A stretch of DNA of 64,000 nt from Nocardia beijingensis NBRC 16342 (GTDB lineage: Bacteria; Actinomycetota; Actinomycetes; Mycobacteriales; Mycobacteriaceae): assembly GCF_001612785.1 (NCBI RefSeq), contig NZ_BDBC01000026.1:38879-102878 (forward strand), in the 5' to 3' direction. Of this stretch, positions 1-9,100 are shown piece after piece. The notes under the pieces are model-generated. The model ran no database searches and was not told the origin of the DNA. It was given only the letters and a program-made list of their open reading frames with translations. The position numbers and the translations under genes are program-made. Within the stretch, counting starts at the first letter, position 1. The number at the start of each line of letters is the position of its first letter.

Positions 1-2
1 CC

Positions 3-731
3 GCCCTGGAACGCGTCGACTTCGAGGCCAACAACCGGAACACGCCGGTGCAGATCCCCAAGTACCCGGCGGCGCACGCGCATTGGCAGCCGCAGGAGCA
101 GTCGATCGGTTCGTGGTTCGCCACCGGCAAATTCGTCGTCTACACCTGGATCTTCGACTACGCGAAGATCTTCCTGGAGAAGGTGGACCTGCCCGCGCTG
201 CTCACTTTGGTCGAGAAGAGCCTCGACACAGTCGTCCCCGCCATCGGCCGCTTCACTCCGACCCCGGTCGACCAGTTGATGACAGTGCCGATCGATATGG
301 ACGGCATGTTGAGCCGGGCGCTGCCGAGGCCGAGGGAGGACTCGTGGATTGATCCGCCCGGCGCCTACACCGGGCCCGGCGCACTGCACTTCACCACGGA
401 TTCGGCCGAGGATCGCAGGATCATCGAAGCGGCCGGAGTGGATCGGTACGCCACCGACGGCACCGATCTGTTCCGCGCCCGCGACGCCGCGGCGGCCGCA
501 CAGCTGCGCGAGCAGCGCGGTGGGCTGACGAAGAAGTTCCGTGGGGCCGAGGCGCCGAAGGGCCTGCCCGCCGCGCACTGCAAGGAGTACATCGGCCGCC
601 AGACGGTGGTGGTCCGGTTCTACTGTTCGGTGTCCTACGACCGCTACGCGGCGTTCGCGTGGTCGCATCAACTGCTCGACGCGCAGCAGCGCATCTCCGC
701 CCAGTACGCATTGCTGGTGAACGCCGCATGA
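3..731 (+). CDS. Lipoprotein-family protein, 5' end outside window (partial)
   Basis: The frame is open from base 3 and its start lies upstream of the window. The 242 visible residues align along their whole length with the next gene: shared features are a conserved 'AHW' block, an 'LL..Q..' core, an 'LSRAL' versus 'LSRTL' motif and a C-terminal 'QLLDAQQRISAQYALL' versus 'QLLDAQQRAAAQYSVF'. It is therefore the first of a tandem paralogue pair. Paired Cys near the C-terminus (AAHCKEY and RFYCSV) are also conserved in the paralogue and could form a disulfide. The family resembles the DUF7373-type lipoproteins common in Nocardia, whose function is unknown. The stop overlaps the next start (ATGA), suggesting translational coupling. 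Confidence 0.8.
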   Translation, partial: ALERVDFEANNRNTPVQIPKYPAAHAHWQPQEQSIGSWFATGKFVVYTWIFDYAKIFLEKVDLPALLTLVEKSLDTVVPAIGRFTPTPVDQLMTVPIDMDGMLSRALPRPREDSWIDPPGAYTGPGALHFTTDSAEDRRIIEAAGVDRYATDGTDLFRARDAAAAAQLREQRGGLTKKFRGAEAPKGLPAAHCKEYIGRQTVVVRFYCSVSYDRYAAFAWSHQLLDAQQRISAQYALLVNAA

Positions 732-1957
732 GGAGAATCCATAACGCCGCCGTCGCCCTCGCGTGCGCGGTGGCCGCCACCATCGTCACCGGCTGTGGCT
801 CAACGCTCGCGGGTACCGCGCGACCGGGTGAGATCGATATTCGCGGGCTGGACACCGGCAACTACCCCACCGAGCCGCCGAACGCCCACGACGACGACTA
901 TCAACCGCTGTTCATCGACATGGACAAGATCGCCGCCATGCGGCTGGCCGATCACGTCGCCTCGGCCTACGACATCGATCCCAGGATGAAGTACAGCTGG
1001 ACGCCGTCGAGCATCAGCAAAGGAACGCTGCCCGGCGAACTCGGGCGCCAAGAGGACATGCGGCCGATCGCGGAACGGAACCGGATGATGTTCGGGTTCC
1101 ACACCAACGGCTCTGATCAGAATGTCAGCTTGATCGCCTCGGGGTGGCCGACCAAGCCTCGCCCCAATTCCACGACCGTCGGCACGATCGTCATGCAGTT
1201 CCCCGACCCGGAACGCGCCCGCCAGGCCGCGAACGAGTTCTACGACGCCGATCTCGGTGCCTACCGCGAGCAGAACGAGCCGGTCACCCTGCCGCGGCAG
1301 CCGCAGGCGCGAGCGCACTGGCGTCCCGGCTCTCCGTTCCTGCGCACCATCCTCGCCCACGGCTCCTACGTGGTGGCGTTCCTCGTCTCGGCCAACGCTC
1401 CCGATCGCAACGCCCTCGTCGCGCTCGCGGAGAAGGCGTACGACGTTCAGTTGCCGCTGCTCGATCAGTTGCCCGCGCTGACCGAGGAAGAAATGCTGCG
1501 TCTGCCTTGGGACCCCCACCATCTGCTGAGCCGCACCCTTAATCCGGCCGGGGTCCACTCCCCGAGCTACGACGATTCACACGCGCTGCTCGGTCTGCGC
1601 GGCATCATGCACTACGCCGAAGACCGGGATCACGCGAAACAACGCTTCACGGCGATGGGCGCCGACAGATTCGCCGTCTCCGGGGACACAATGGTGATTC
1701 GCACGCCGAATCCGGAGGCGGCGCGGCGGATTGTCGCGGAACGCATCACCCCCACGGTGATCGCTGGCCCGGCCGATCCACCGCAGCACCTGCCCGATTC
1801 GGTATGCGTGGAGAACCGGGCCACGCTATTCGACGATCGGCGATTCACCTGCGTCGTCGCGTACAAGGAATACGTCGGATTCGTCGCGGCGAATCAACTG
1901 CTGGACGCTCAGCAGCGCGCTGCCGCACAGTATTCCGTTTTCGCGAACAGCCGATAA
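728..1957 (+). CDS. Lipoprotein, paralogue of the preceding gene (DUF7373-like)
   Basis: The ATG at 728 overlaps the preceding stop and opens a classic signal peptide: MRRIHNAAVALACAVAATI followed by the lipobox VTGC, so the mature protein is probably lipidated on Cys and held on the outer face of the membrane. A longer in-frame upstream extension was discarded because it lacks a signal sequence. About 409 residues. The C-terminal half repeats the preceding protein's architecture, including two Cys (SVCVEN, FTCVVAY). The function is unknown; the family resembles Nocardia DUF7373 lipoproteins. It lies just before a Ser/Thr kinase and an ESX locus, but no functional link can be shown from sequence. 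Confidence 0.88.
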   Translation: MRRIHNAAVALACAVAATIVTGCGSTLAGTARPGEIDIRGLDTGNYPTEPPNAHDDDYQPLFIDMDKIAAMRLADHVASAYDIDPRMKYSWTPSSISKGTLPGELGRQEDMRPIAERNRMMFGFHTNGSDQNVSLIASGWPTKPRPNSTTVGTIVMQFPDPERARQAANEFYDADLGAYREQNEPVTLPRQPQARAHWRPGSPFLRTILAHGSYVVAFLVSANAPDRNALVALAEKAYDVQLPLLDQLPALTEEEMLRLPWDPHHLLSRTLNPAGVHSPSYDDSHALLGLRGIMHYAEDRDHAKQRFTAMGADRFAVSGDTMVIRTPNPEAARRIVAERITPTVIAGPADPPQHLPDSVCVENRATLFDDRRFTCVVAYKEYVGFVAANQLLDAQQRAAAQYSVFANSR

Positions 1958-1966
1958 ACGCCCCGG

Positions 1967-1994
1967 TTTCGTCGCGAATCCGGTCGAGTATGCT
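1967..1994 (+). promoter_or_regulatory. Possible promoter before the Ser/Thr kinase
   Basis: TATGCT at 1989-1994 fits a -10 element, with a weak TTTCGT at 1967-1972 16 bp upstream. It lies 46 bp before the kinase start, in the only gap between the lipoproteins and the kinase. The -35 is poor, so this is tentative. Confidence 0.25.
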
Positions 1995-2040
1995 GCCTGG
2001 CGAACGCCAGCGGCCCGCGTGGAGTCAGGAGATCGTGCAT

Positions 2041-3579
2041 ATGGCGATGAGCCCGGGGACCATCGTCGGCGGGTACCGCATCATCCGTGTACTCGGCGCG
2101 GGCGGCATGGGCACGGTGTATCTGGCCAAACATCCCAGCTTGCCCAGAACCGACGCCCTGAAAGTGCTCGGCGGCGAACTCAGTCGCGATTACGAGTTCC
2201 GCACCCGCTTCGAACGCGAAGCCAATCTGGCCGCCGGACTGGATCATCCGAACATCGTCTCGGTCTACAACCGCGGTGAAGAACAAGGCCAGTTGTGGAT
2301 CGCCATGCAATACGTGGACGGCACCGATGCCGCCGCCGAACTGGCCCGCGACACGCATGCGATGAATCCGCTTCGCGCCCTGCGCATCACCACCGAAGTC
2401 GGCAAAGGGCTCGATTACGCGCACCGCAAAGGTCTGCTGCACCGCGACGTCAAACCGGCCAATTTCCTGCTGTCCACACCTGTCGACGGCGAAGAAGAAC
2501 GCGTGCTGCTGACGGATTTCGGCGTGGCCAAAGCCAATGACGACACCACCGAACTCACGCAGACCGGCAGTTTCGTCGCGACCATCGCCTACGCACCGCC
2601 CGAGCAGCTCACCGGCAGCCCGCTCGACCATCGCGCCGACGTCTACAGCCTCGCGTGCTCGTTCTTCAAGTTGCTCACCGCGCGCAATCCTTACCCGGGA
2701 ACCCAGCCCGCGCTGGTGATGATGGGGCATCTGCACGAGCCCCCGCCGCTGGCCACCGCGGTCAACCCCGGCCTGCCCCAGGCCATCGACCACGTTTTCG
2801 CCCGAGCTATGGCGAAGAATCCCGCCGAAAGGTTCAACAGCTGCCGGGAGTTCACCGACGCGGCGGCGAGTGCCCTCGTTCCCGGCTACAACCCCGTCGC
2901 CACCAACACTTCCCCCACGTATCCGATCCAGGTCTTCGATCAGCGGCCGAGGACCGATCCCCGCGCGGCCGTCGCCGGGCAGCAGCCGAGCGTCCCACCA
3001 CGGCCAACGCGCAAGAACCGGCTGCTCGCCGCCGCCGCGGGTGTGGTGACCGTCGCGCTCGCCGCGGGCGTCGGCATTTGGGCGCTGAACCGCGAAGAGC
3101 CCGCACCCGGACCCGCCGTCGCCACGCCGAGCAGCACGGCAGCCCTGTCGCCGCTGGACCGGGCACGGGCGGACAACCCCGTGTTCCGGGGCAAGACGAT
3201 CACGATGGTCGACGTGCCGCGCGGTGCACAGATCTCGATCTTTCTCGGCGGCACCCCGCAGACCGAGTTCCTGGAAGATCTCGGGTTCGTCTACAACCTC
3301 AACTACCGGCGGCAAGGCGAGGAGGCATCGCCTCGCGAGCTGACCGGATCCAACCGGCTGGAAGTCGCGGCGGATGGCTATGTGCTGGCCGTGCGCAGCG
3401 ACGAAAAAGCTGGGGGCGGTGGTCTGCTCGGCCTTCCGTACCAGGTCGCGGGTACCCGGGCCACGGTGATTCCGCTGGACGATCCCGCGGCCGTCGCCGC
3501 GGTCCGCGAATGGAGCGAGTCGTCCCAGCAGACATTGCTCGACCGCTTGGTGCCGGTGCTGCGCAACCGCGTGAAGTGA
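2041..3579 (+). CDS. Membrane-anchored Ser/Thr protein kinase (PknB family)
   Basis: This is a Hanks-type kinase that phosphorylates Ser/Thr on target proteins. Visible motifs: the P-loop VLGAGGMGTVYLA (residues 18-29), the Lys in ALKVL (about 41), the catalytic loop HRDVKPANFL (Asp136), DFG at about 159, and an APPEQL activation-segment motif. A Pro-rich linker follows, then one transmembrane helix (about 326-350, NRLLAAAAGVVTVALAAGVG), leaving an extracytoplasmic C-terminal domain of about 160 residues with no PASTA repeats. I chose ATG 2041, not the longer open frame, because a CAGGAG Shine-Dalgarno lies 9 bases upstream and the kinase fold begins directly after it. The nearby esx genes may be coincidental or may indicate phosphorylation control of secretion; that is inference. 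Confidence 0.93.
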   Translation: MAMSPGTIVGGYRIIRVLGAGGMGTVYLAKHPSLPRTDALKVLGGELSRDYEFRTRFEREANLAAGLDHPNIVSVYNRGEEQGQLWIAMQYVDGTDAAAELARDTHAMNPLRALRITTEVGKGLDYAHRKGLLHRDVKPANFLLSTPVDGEEERVLLTDFGVAKANDDTTELTQTGSFVATIAYAPPEQLTGSPLDHRADVYSLACSFFKLLTARNPYPGTQPALVMMGHLHEPPPLATAVNPGLPQAIDHVFARAMAKNPAERFNSCREFTDAAASALVPGYNPVATNTSPTYPIQVFDQRPRTDPRAAVAGQQPSVPPRPTRKNRLLAAAAGVVTVALAAGVGIWALNREEPAPGPAVATPSSTAALSPLDRARADNPVFRGKTITMVDVPRGAQISIFLGGTPQTEFLEDLGFVYNLNYRRQGEEASPRELTGSNRLEVAADGYVLAVRSDEKAGGGGLLGLPYQVAGTRATVIPLDDPAAVAAVREWSESSQQTLLDRLVPVLRNRVK

Positions 3580-3990
3580 CGCGGCCGTCCGGTGAAGGCA
3601 AGGGTTCGTAGGCTTTTCGAGTTCCGAGACCACCGGCTTTCGGCAATCTGCTGGTAGCGGCGGACTTAGGCGTTCGGTAAGGTGTACCGCAGCCAGCCCA
3701 CTCGCCGATCATTACAGCAGCGAGCAGGGGGAAGGAGGGGAGCCGAGCGCTGGCGTTACAAGTCATGCAGACCCGGATCGCATCGTGGTCTTCCGAGCAG
3801 GCCCGTGCGCGGCCGCCGAAATCTACGGACGAGCCGGGCTGAGGCGGCGCAGGGCCCTGATCCCGTGGGGCGATGCCGAATTTTTCTCGAGTCGGATGGA
3901 ACCGATCAGACCCGCACCGCGTCCAACCAGATGTACAGGCCAACTGGGGCTTCCGCCGTTGGCCGAGACGGGAACCCGAAAGGAGCCGAA
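3580..3990. other. 411-bp intergenic leader upstream of the esx pair
   Basis: No convincing gene is present; the open frame that runs through it is an upstream extension of the first esx gene and lacks esx-like sequence. It holds a candidate ECF-type promoter (3898-3924) and the AAAGGAG Shine-Dalgarno of the first esx gene (3979-3985). The region around 3700-3760 is purine-rich and has no recognised motif. Confidence 0.6.
3898..3924 (+). promoter_or_regulatory. Candidate ECF-sigma (SigM-like) promoter for the esx pair
   Basis: GGAAC (3898-3902) is followed after exactly 17 bp by CGTCC (3920-3924). This matches the GGAAC / CGTC architecture of several actinobacterial ECF sigma factors, including SigM, which in Mycobacterium tuberculosis is known to control the ESX-4 esx pair (esxU/esxT). 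The predicted transcript would begin about 60 bases before the ATG at 3991. The promoter call is inference from motif and context. Confidence 0.45.
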
Positions 3991-4308
3991 ATGGCAGGAC
4001 AGCTCGAAGCGAGCGAAGAGGCGATCTCGAAGTTTGTAGACAACTGCCGGCAGCGGCACCAGGATCTGCAGACCGCGATCACCGCACTGAACAGCAAGTC
4101 GGATCAGACCACCGCCACCTGGAGCGGTGCTGCCCGTCAGGCGTTCGACACGTTCATGGACAGCTACTTCGCCCAGGCGCGGAAGCTGAACGATCAGCTG
4201 GATCAGACGTCGGACAAGCTCGCCCACGCCGGCCGGAAGTTCGCCGACCAGGACCAGCAGTTCGCCCAGCAGGTGGCCGCGCAGGCCTCCAGCCTGGACC
4301 TTCCCTGA
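3991..4308 (+). CDS. WXG100 (Esx) secreted protein, first of the ESX-4-type pair
   Basis: A 105-residue helical-hairpin protein expected to pair with the next gene product and be exported by the ESX membrane complex. The turn motif is W44-S-G46 (TTATWSGAARQAF). A C-terminal FADQD at 84-88 has the spacing of the YxxxD/E ESX export signal with Phe replacing Tyr. ATG 3991 was chosen because AAAGGAG lies 5 bases upstream and it gives the usual 100-residue length. The two esx genes are separated by 36 bp and probably cotranscribed. Position suggests the EsxT/EsxU role of ESX-4, but here the pair runs opposite to eccC. Confidence 0.92.
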   Translation: MAGQLEASEEAISKFVDNCRQRHQDLQTAITALNSKSDQTTATWSGAARQAFDTFMDSYFAQARKLNDQLDQTSDKLAHAGRKFADQDQQFAQQVAAQASSLDLP

Positions 4309-4344
4309 TCCGACAGCCGAACCACAGACAACAAGGAGCTCCCC

Positions 4345-4647
4345 ATGGTAGCGAACGACCCCGGTCGGATTGCTTCTAACTTCGGCGAGGTCGAGGCGGG
4401 CGCCCAGGCCATCGTGGCCGAGGCGCGCAGCGTCATGACCATGCTCGAAGATTTCCACAAGCAGGTCACCGACTTCGTGACCAACTACTGGAAGGGTGAC
4501 GCGAACGACGCGTTCGCCTCGCTGCAGGCCCAGTGGAACACGCAGGTCACCCAGCTGAACACCACGCTGGAAAGCGCGGGCAAGCTGGTCAGCAGCGGCA
4601 ACTCCGACCTGCAGGGCACCGACACCGCCCTGGCGGGCCTCTTCTGA
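4345..4647 (+). CDS. WXG100 (Esx) secreted protein, second of the ESX-4-type pair
   Basis: A 100-residue WXG100 protein, the usual family length. The hairpin turn is W49-K50-G51 (NYWKGDANDAF), flanked by two amphipathic helices, and the chain ends in a short Gly/Leu tail (ALAGLF) like many EsxA-type proteins. CAAGGAG lies 7 bases before the ATG. It probably forms a heterodimer with the preceding gene product; that protein carries the FxxxD-type tail motif and this one does not, as expected when one partner carries the export signal. A strong hairpin follows its stop. Confidence 0.93.
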   Translation: MVANDPGRIASNFGEVEAGAQAIVAEARSVMTMLEDFHKQVTDFVTNYWKGDANDAFASLQAQWNTQVTQLNTTLESAGKLVSSGNSDLQGTDTALAGLF

Positions 4648-4662
4648 GATCCCGTCTCGGCT

Positions 4663-4701
4663 GATTCGAGCCCCCGGTACTCGGTGCCGGGGGCTCGAAT
4701 C
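4663..4701. terminator. Bidirectional terminator hairpin after the esx pair
   Basis: A perfect 15-bp stem (GATTCGAGCCCCCGG with its complement) closes a 9-base loop, 15 bp after the esx stop and about 50 bp from the stop of the convergent gene. There is no clear U-tract, as is common in actinobacteria. Confidence 0.8.
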
Positions 4702-4748
4702 ATTCTGCCGCGCAGCGCGTTTGTTTCAGGCGCCCGCCGCCACGCCCA

Positions 4749-6176
4749 TCAGGGGACGACGCGGACCGTATCCCCGAAATGCGAGCACGGGGCTTCCAAT
4801 TGCGCCCATTCGTCTCCCGCGTACTGGCAACCGATGCTGATCTGAATCCCGTACTCCAGCAGGACATGCCAGTGGACCGTCGATCCGTCTCCGGGATGCT
4901 CCAGATAGGCGAGACCGGAACGGCCACCGAACATGACGTCCTGCCGCAGGTCGGTCAGCACTCCCGGCGGGCGCTGCGCCATCTGCGCTTCCAGTTTCGC
5001 CGCGACCTGGGCGTAACTGGACGACGCTGTCAGCGGCGCCTGCATCAGCGTGATCCGCTGCCGCGCCGCGACCTCTGGCACCAGATCGACCCGGGCACGT
5101 CCCGTATCAGGCGACTGGGCGATGCGCCAGCCGGGAGGAACCCGAAAGCGGATTCGGCCGAAAGCCTCAGGTGCCGATTCGACCGGTGGGGCGCCCGGCG
5201 ACGACGCGACAGTCGGCGACACCGCTTCCAAGCTGGGCGCCGCTGTGGTCTCGTCTCCTCGGCGACCGGCCAAGACGATCGCGCCGGCGATCGTCAAGGC
5301 GACGATCACCACGGCCGCGGACGCCGCGAGCGCGATACGCGCCGCGCCGTACCGGGGCGGCCGTGCTGCGGCGCGCTCACGGAGCGGTCGCATCCACTCG
5401 GTCGACGCGGTGGACACTTCGCGTGGCTCGGTCCCGCGCCCTCGGACCAGATCGGGGCCGGCGACCGGGCGCAGTTCGACATCGGCGCCTATGGCCTGCT
5501 GAACCGCCCCGCGGAGCAAGTCCACTTTTCCGGGATCGCTGATACCCACCACCTGCACGAGGTCGATCGGGCCGCTCTCGAGCACTCGGGTGATCAGGCT
5601 GCACAGCTCGGCGAAGCCCGGTGATGCGTCGGCTATTTCGGCCAACGCGAGCGTCGGCTCGTGCTCACAGGATTCGATATGCACGCCACGATGGCTTCGG
5701 ATGACCGCCGACGCCGTGGTGGCCAGCGTGCCGAACTCCAGCACCAGCGTTCGCCGGCTGTGGCTGGTGCCCTCGTCCGAGGCGACCGACCGGACCGCGA
5801 TGTCCTCGAAAACGACGTCCGAGGCGACGCGCCGCGCCGCCTGATCGAGCACGCCGCGACGGGCCGCGCCCCATTCGGTCGGACAGATCAACGTCATCCG
5901 GGCACAGGGGGGCGCGACGCGAAGTTGCTCGAGCACAGTCGCGAAGACGGCGCTCATCGCGTCCACCACCGACGGCGTGCGCGGTGGCAGCGCGATGGCG
6001 TCGGCGGGCACGAACTGAACCACCGAACCGACCTGGGTGGGCGGAGTCAGCGACTGTCCCACCACGAGATCGAAGCCATTGCTGCCCAGCACCACCGTCG
6101 GCGGCGCGTCCCAGTGCGTGTCGGCGCCACGCGCCCAGATGCGCGCCTCGGTGACGACGAGCTCGACCTCGGACAT
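4749..6176 (-). CDS. Type VII secretion-associated membrane protein (Rv3446c family)
   Basis: 475 residues. The N-terminal ~280 residues form a soluble domain with an actin/Hsp70-like look (VLEFGTLATTASAVI). One transmembrane helix follows at about 284-306 (RIALAASAAVVIVALTIAGA), then an extracytoplasmic C-terminal domain. The size, topology and position directly downstream of eccC match the Rv3446c family, found in ESX-4 loci next to eccC4. Its start ATG (6176-6174) overlaps the eccC stop by one base (TGATG), so translation is coupled. The biochemical role of the family is not established; a structural or regulatory role in the ESX-4 complex is inferred. Confidence 0.85.
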   Translation of the reverse strand: MSEVELVVTEARIWARGADTHWDAPPTVVLGSNGFDLVVGQSLTPPTQVGSVVQFVPADAIALPPRTPSVVDAMSAVFATVLEQLRVAPPCARMTLICPTEWGAARRGVLDQAARRVASDVVFEDIAVRSVASDEGTSHSRRTLVLEFGTLATTASAVIRSHRGVHIESCEHEPTLALAEIADASPGFAELCSLITRVLESGPIDLVQVVGISDPGKVDLLRGAVQQAIGADVELRPVAGPDLVRGRGTEPREVSTASTEWMRPLRERAAARPPRYGAARIALAASAAVVIVALTIAGAIVLAGRRGDETTAAPSLEAVSPTVASSPGAPPVESAPEAFGRIRFRVPPGWRIAQSPDTGRARVDLVPEVAARQRITLMQAPLTASSSYAQVAAKLEAQMAQRPPGVLTDLRQDVMFGGRSGLAYLEHPGDGSTVHWHVLLEYGIQISIGCQYAGDEWAQLEAPCSHFGDTVRVVP

Positions 6177-9100
6177 CAGGGCGACGGCATCCACGCCGTC
6201 TGGATCAAGCCCTCGACATTGCGAGTGACATAGGTGCCTCGGCCCGGCGGCATCGGGCTCGGTCGCTTGGTGCCCATCAGGACGCCCTCGTCCTTGCTGC
6301 AGCTCAGGATGAGGCCCGCCGAGCCCAGATCGCGCATCCGCGCCAACGTCGCCTCGAACATCGCCCTGCTCGCACCGCCGGAACGCCGGGCGATGATCAC
6401 GTGGAAGCCGAGGTCGCGGGCGTGGGGCAGATGCTCGAGCAGCGCCTGGACCGGATTGCCCGCGGACGTGGCGACCAAGTCGTAATCGTCGACGATGACG
6501 TACAGCTCCGGTCCGCTCCACCACGAGCGATCCCGCAACTGCTGCGGAGTGACGTCCGGACCCGGCGTGCGCTTGCCGACGTAGGCGGCCAGGTCGTTCA
6601 TGTTCTGCGTGAACTGCGGCGCCGTGGAGCCGTAGCCCGCGAGATATCCCTCCGGGACCAGGCCCAGCATGCCGCGCCGGTAATCGCCGATGATGAAGCG
6701 GGCCTGATCGGGCGTGTTCGACGCGGCGATGCCCTCGATCAGCGAGCGCAACAGCGTCGTCTTTCCCGATTCGGTGTCACCGATGATGATGAAGTGCGGG
6801 CTCTCGACGAAGTCGATGTAGACCGGCGCGAGTTCGGATTCGTTGATGCCGAATGGGATACGCAGGCATTTCGCGTTCGGGTCGACCTGCGACGGCCAAT
6901 CGCCCGCCAGATACAGCAGTTGCTCGCGGGGAAGCTGCTCGGGCAGCATGCGAACCTGCGGCGCATGACGCCCCGGCGTGAGCCTGGCGATGGTGGCGAC
7001 CGCGTCCGCGACGGCGTGCGTGAGGTCGGTCGGATCGGAGCTGCCGTCGATGCGAGGCAGACCGGTCAGCATGTGCAGGCACTCCGGGGTCATACCGCGA
7101 CCCGGCCGCCCCTGCGGAACCAGGGAGGCGAACTTACGGCCCAGGTCGGAGTCCATCGGATCACCCAGGCGCAACTCGATCCTGGTGCCGATCTGATCCT
7201 TGAGCGCGGGCCGCGCCTCCGCCCAGCGGTTGAGCGCGATGACCACGTGCACGCCGTAGGACAGACCCTGGACGGCGAGATTCATGATGGTCTGCTCGAG
7301 CATCTCGAAGTCCTGGCGGATCGAGCTGAAACCGTCGATCACCAGGAAGACGTCACCGAACGGGTCCTCGTGCGCGCCCGCAGCACCCGGGCTGCCGGCC
7401 GGGTCCATCGCGCGCAGCCTGCGGAAGTCCGCCATCGATTCGATGCCGAGCTGGCGGAAGCGGGCCTCGCGCTGCCGGACGATGGTGGTCATCTCCGCGA
7501 TGGTGCGCCGCACCTGGTCCTCGTCCAACCGGCTCGCCACCGAGCCGACGTGCGGCAGCCCCTGCAGGCTCGCCAGGGTGCCGCCGCCGAAGTCGAGGCA
7601 GTAGAACTGCACCTGTTCGGCGGTGTGCGTCAACGACATCGCCATGATGAGCGTGCGCAGCGCCGTCGACTTCCCGGACTGCGGGCCACCGACGACGGCG
7701 ACATTGCCGCGGGCGCCGGACAGGTCGATGATCATCGGGTCGCGCCGCTGGTCGTACGGGCGGTCGACGATGCCGATCGGAGCACGCAGCGTGGACACCG
7801 CGGAGTACTCGCCGGTGAGAATGGAGCGTGGGACGAGCTGGTCGAGCGTCGGCGCCTCGTCCAGCGGTGGCAACCAGATCTCGTGCGCCGGGCGGCCGTG
7901 GCCGCGGATCCGGGAGACCAGCATGTTCAGGTTGGACAGTTGCTCGCCGTCCTCGTCCTGTTCCGGTTCCGAGCTCGGTTCGGGCGGCAGCGGAACGCGG
8001 TCCGCGGCCCGGAAGTCGACATGGGTCGCGGTGAACGGCCGCGCTTTGACATCGATTTCCCCGGACTGGGTCGCCACGGTCATGTCACGCTGCGAGCCTC
8101 CGCCGACATATGGCCCGGAGACATAGGAAGCCTGGAAGCGCTGGATCTCTCCGGAGTCGGCCTTCAGGTAGCCGCCACCGGGGTGGTTCGGCAGGTTGTA
8201 GGCGTCGGGCACACCGAGCACCTGACGAGATTCGTTGGCGGAGAATGTCTTCAGGCCGATGCGGTAGGAAAGATGCGATTCGAGGCCCTTGAGCTTGCCT
8301 TCCTCCAACCGCTGCGAGGCGAGCAGCAGATGCACGTGCAGTGAGCGGCCGAGGCGGCCGATCATGACGAACAGCTCCGCGAAATCCGGGTGCTGGGTGA
8401 GCAGTTCGGAGAACTCGTCGAGCACCACGAACAGGGCGGGCAGCGGATCCAGATCGGCGCCCGCGGCCCTGGCCTTCTCGTACTCCAAGACATTGGCGAA
8501 GTTGCCCGCCGCCCGCAGCACTTCCTGGCGGCGGTTCATCTCACCGGCCAGTGCGTCCTTCATGCGGTCGACGAGATCGGCCTCTTCCTCCAGGTTCGTG
8601 ATGACGGCCGCGACATGCGGAACACCTTCCAGGCCGAGGAACGTCGCGCCGCCCTTGAAGTCGACCAGGACCAGGTTCAGCTGGTCGGGCGAGTGCGTGG
8701 CCAGCAGGCTGAGCACGAGGGTGCGCAGGAACTCCGATTTACCGGAGCCGGTGGCGCCGATGCACAGACCGTGCGGGCCCATGCCGTTCTCGGCGGCCTC
8801 CTTGATATCCAGTTCCACCGGAAGACCGTCGGCGCCGACACCGAACGGGACGCGCAGGCGTTCCCGTCCGTAGCGCGGCCGCCACGCGTGCTCCGGGTTG
8901 AACGAACCGATGTCCCCGAGACCCATCAGCTGCGCCCAGGTCGAGATCACCTCGGCGTCGTCGGTCTCCGCGTCGCTGCTGCGCTGGGTGGCGGCACGGT
9001 AGGGGGCGAGCCTGCGCGCCACCTGCTGCGCCTGCTCGGGGCTGATCCGATCGATCAGCGCGAACCGCTCTTGATTGCCGGTGGCGCCGCGGCCGACGCA

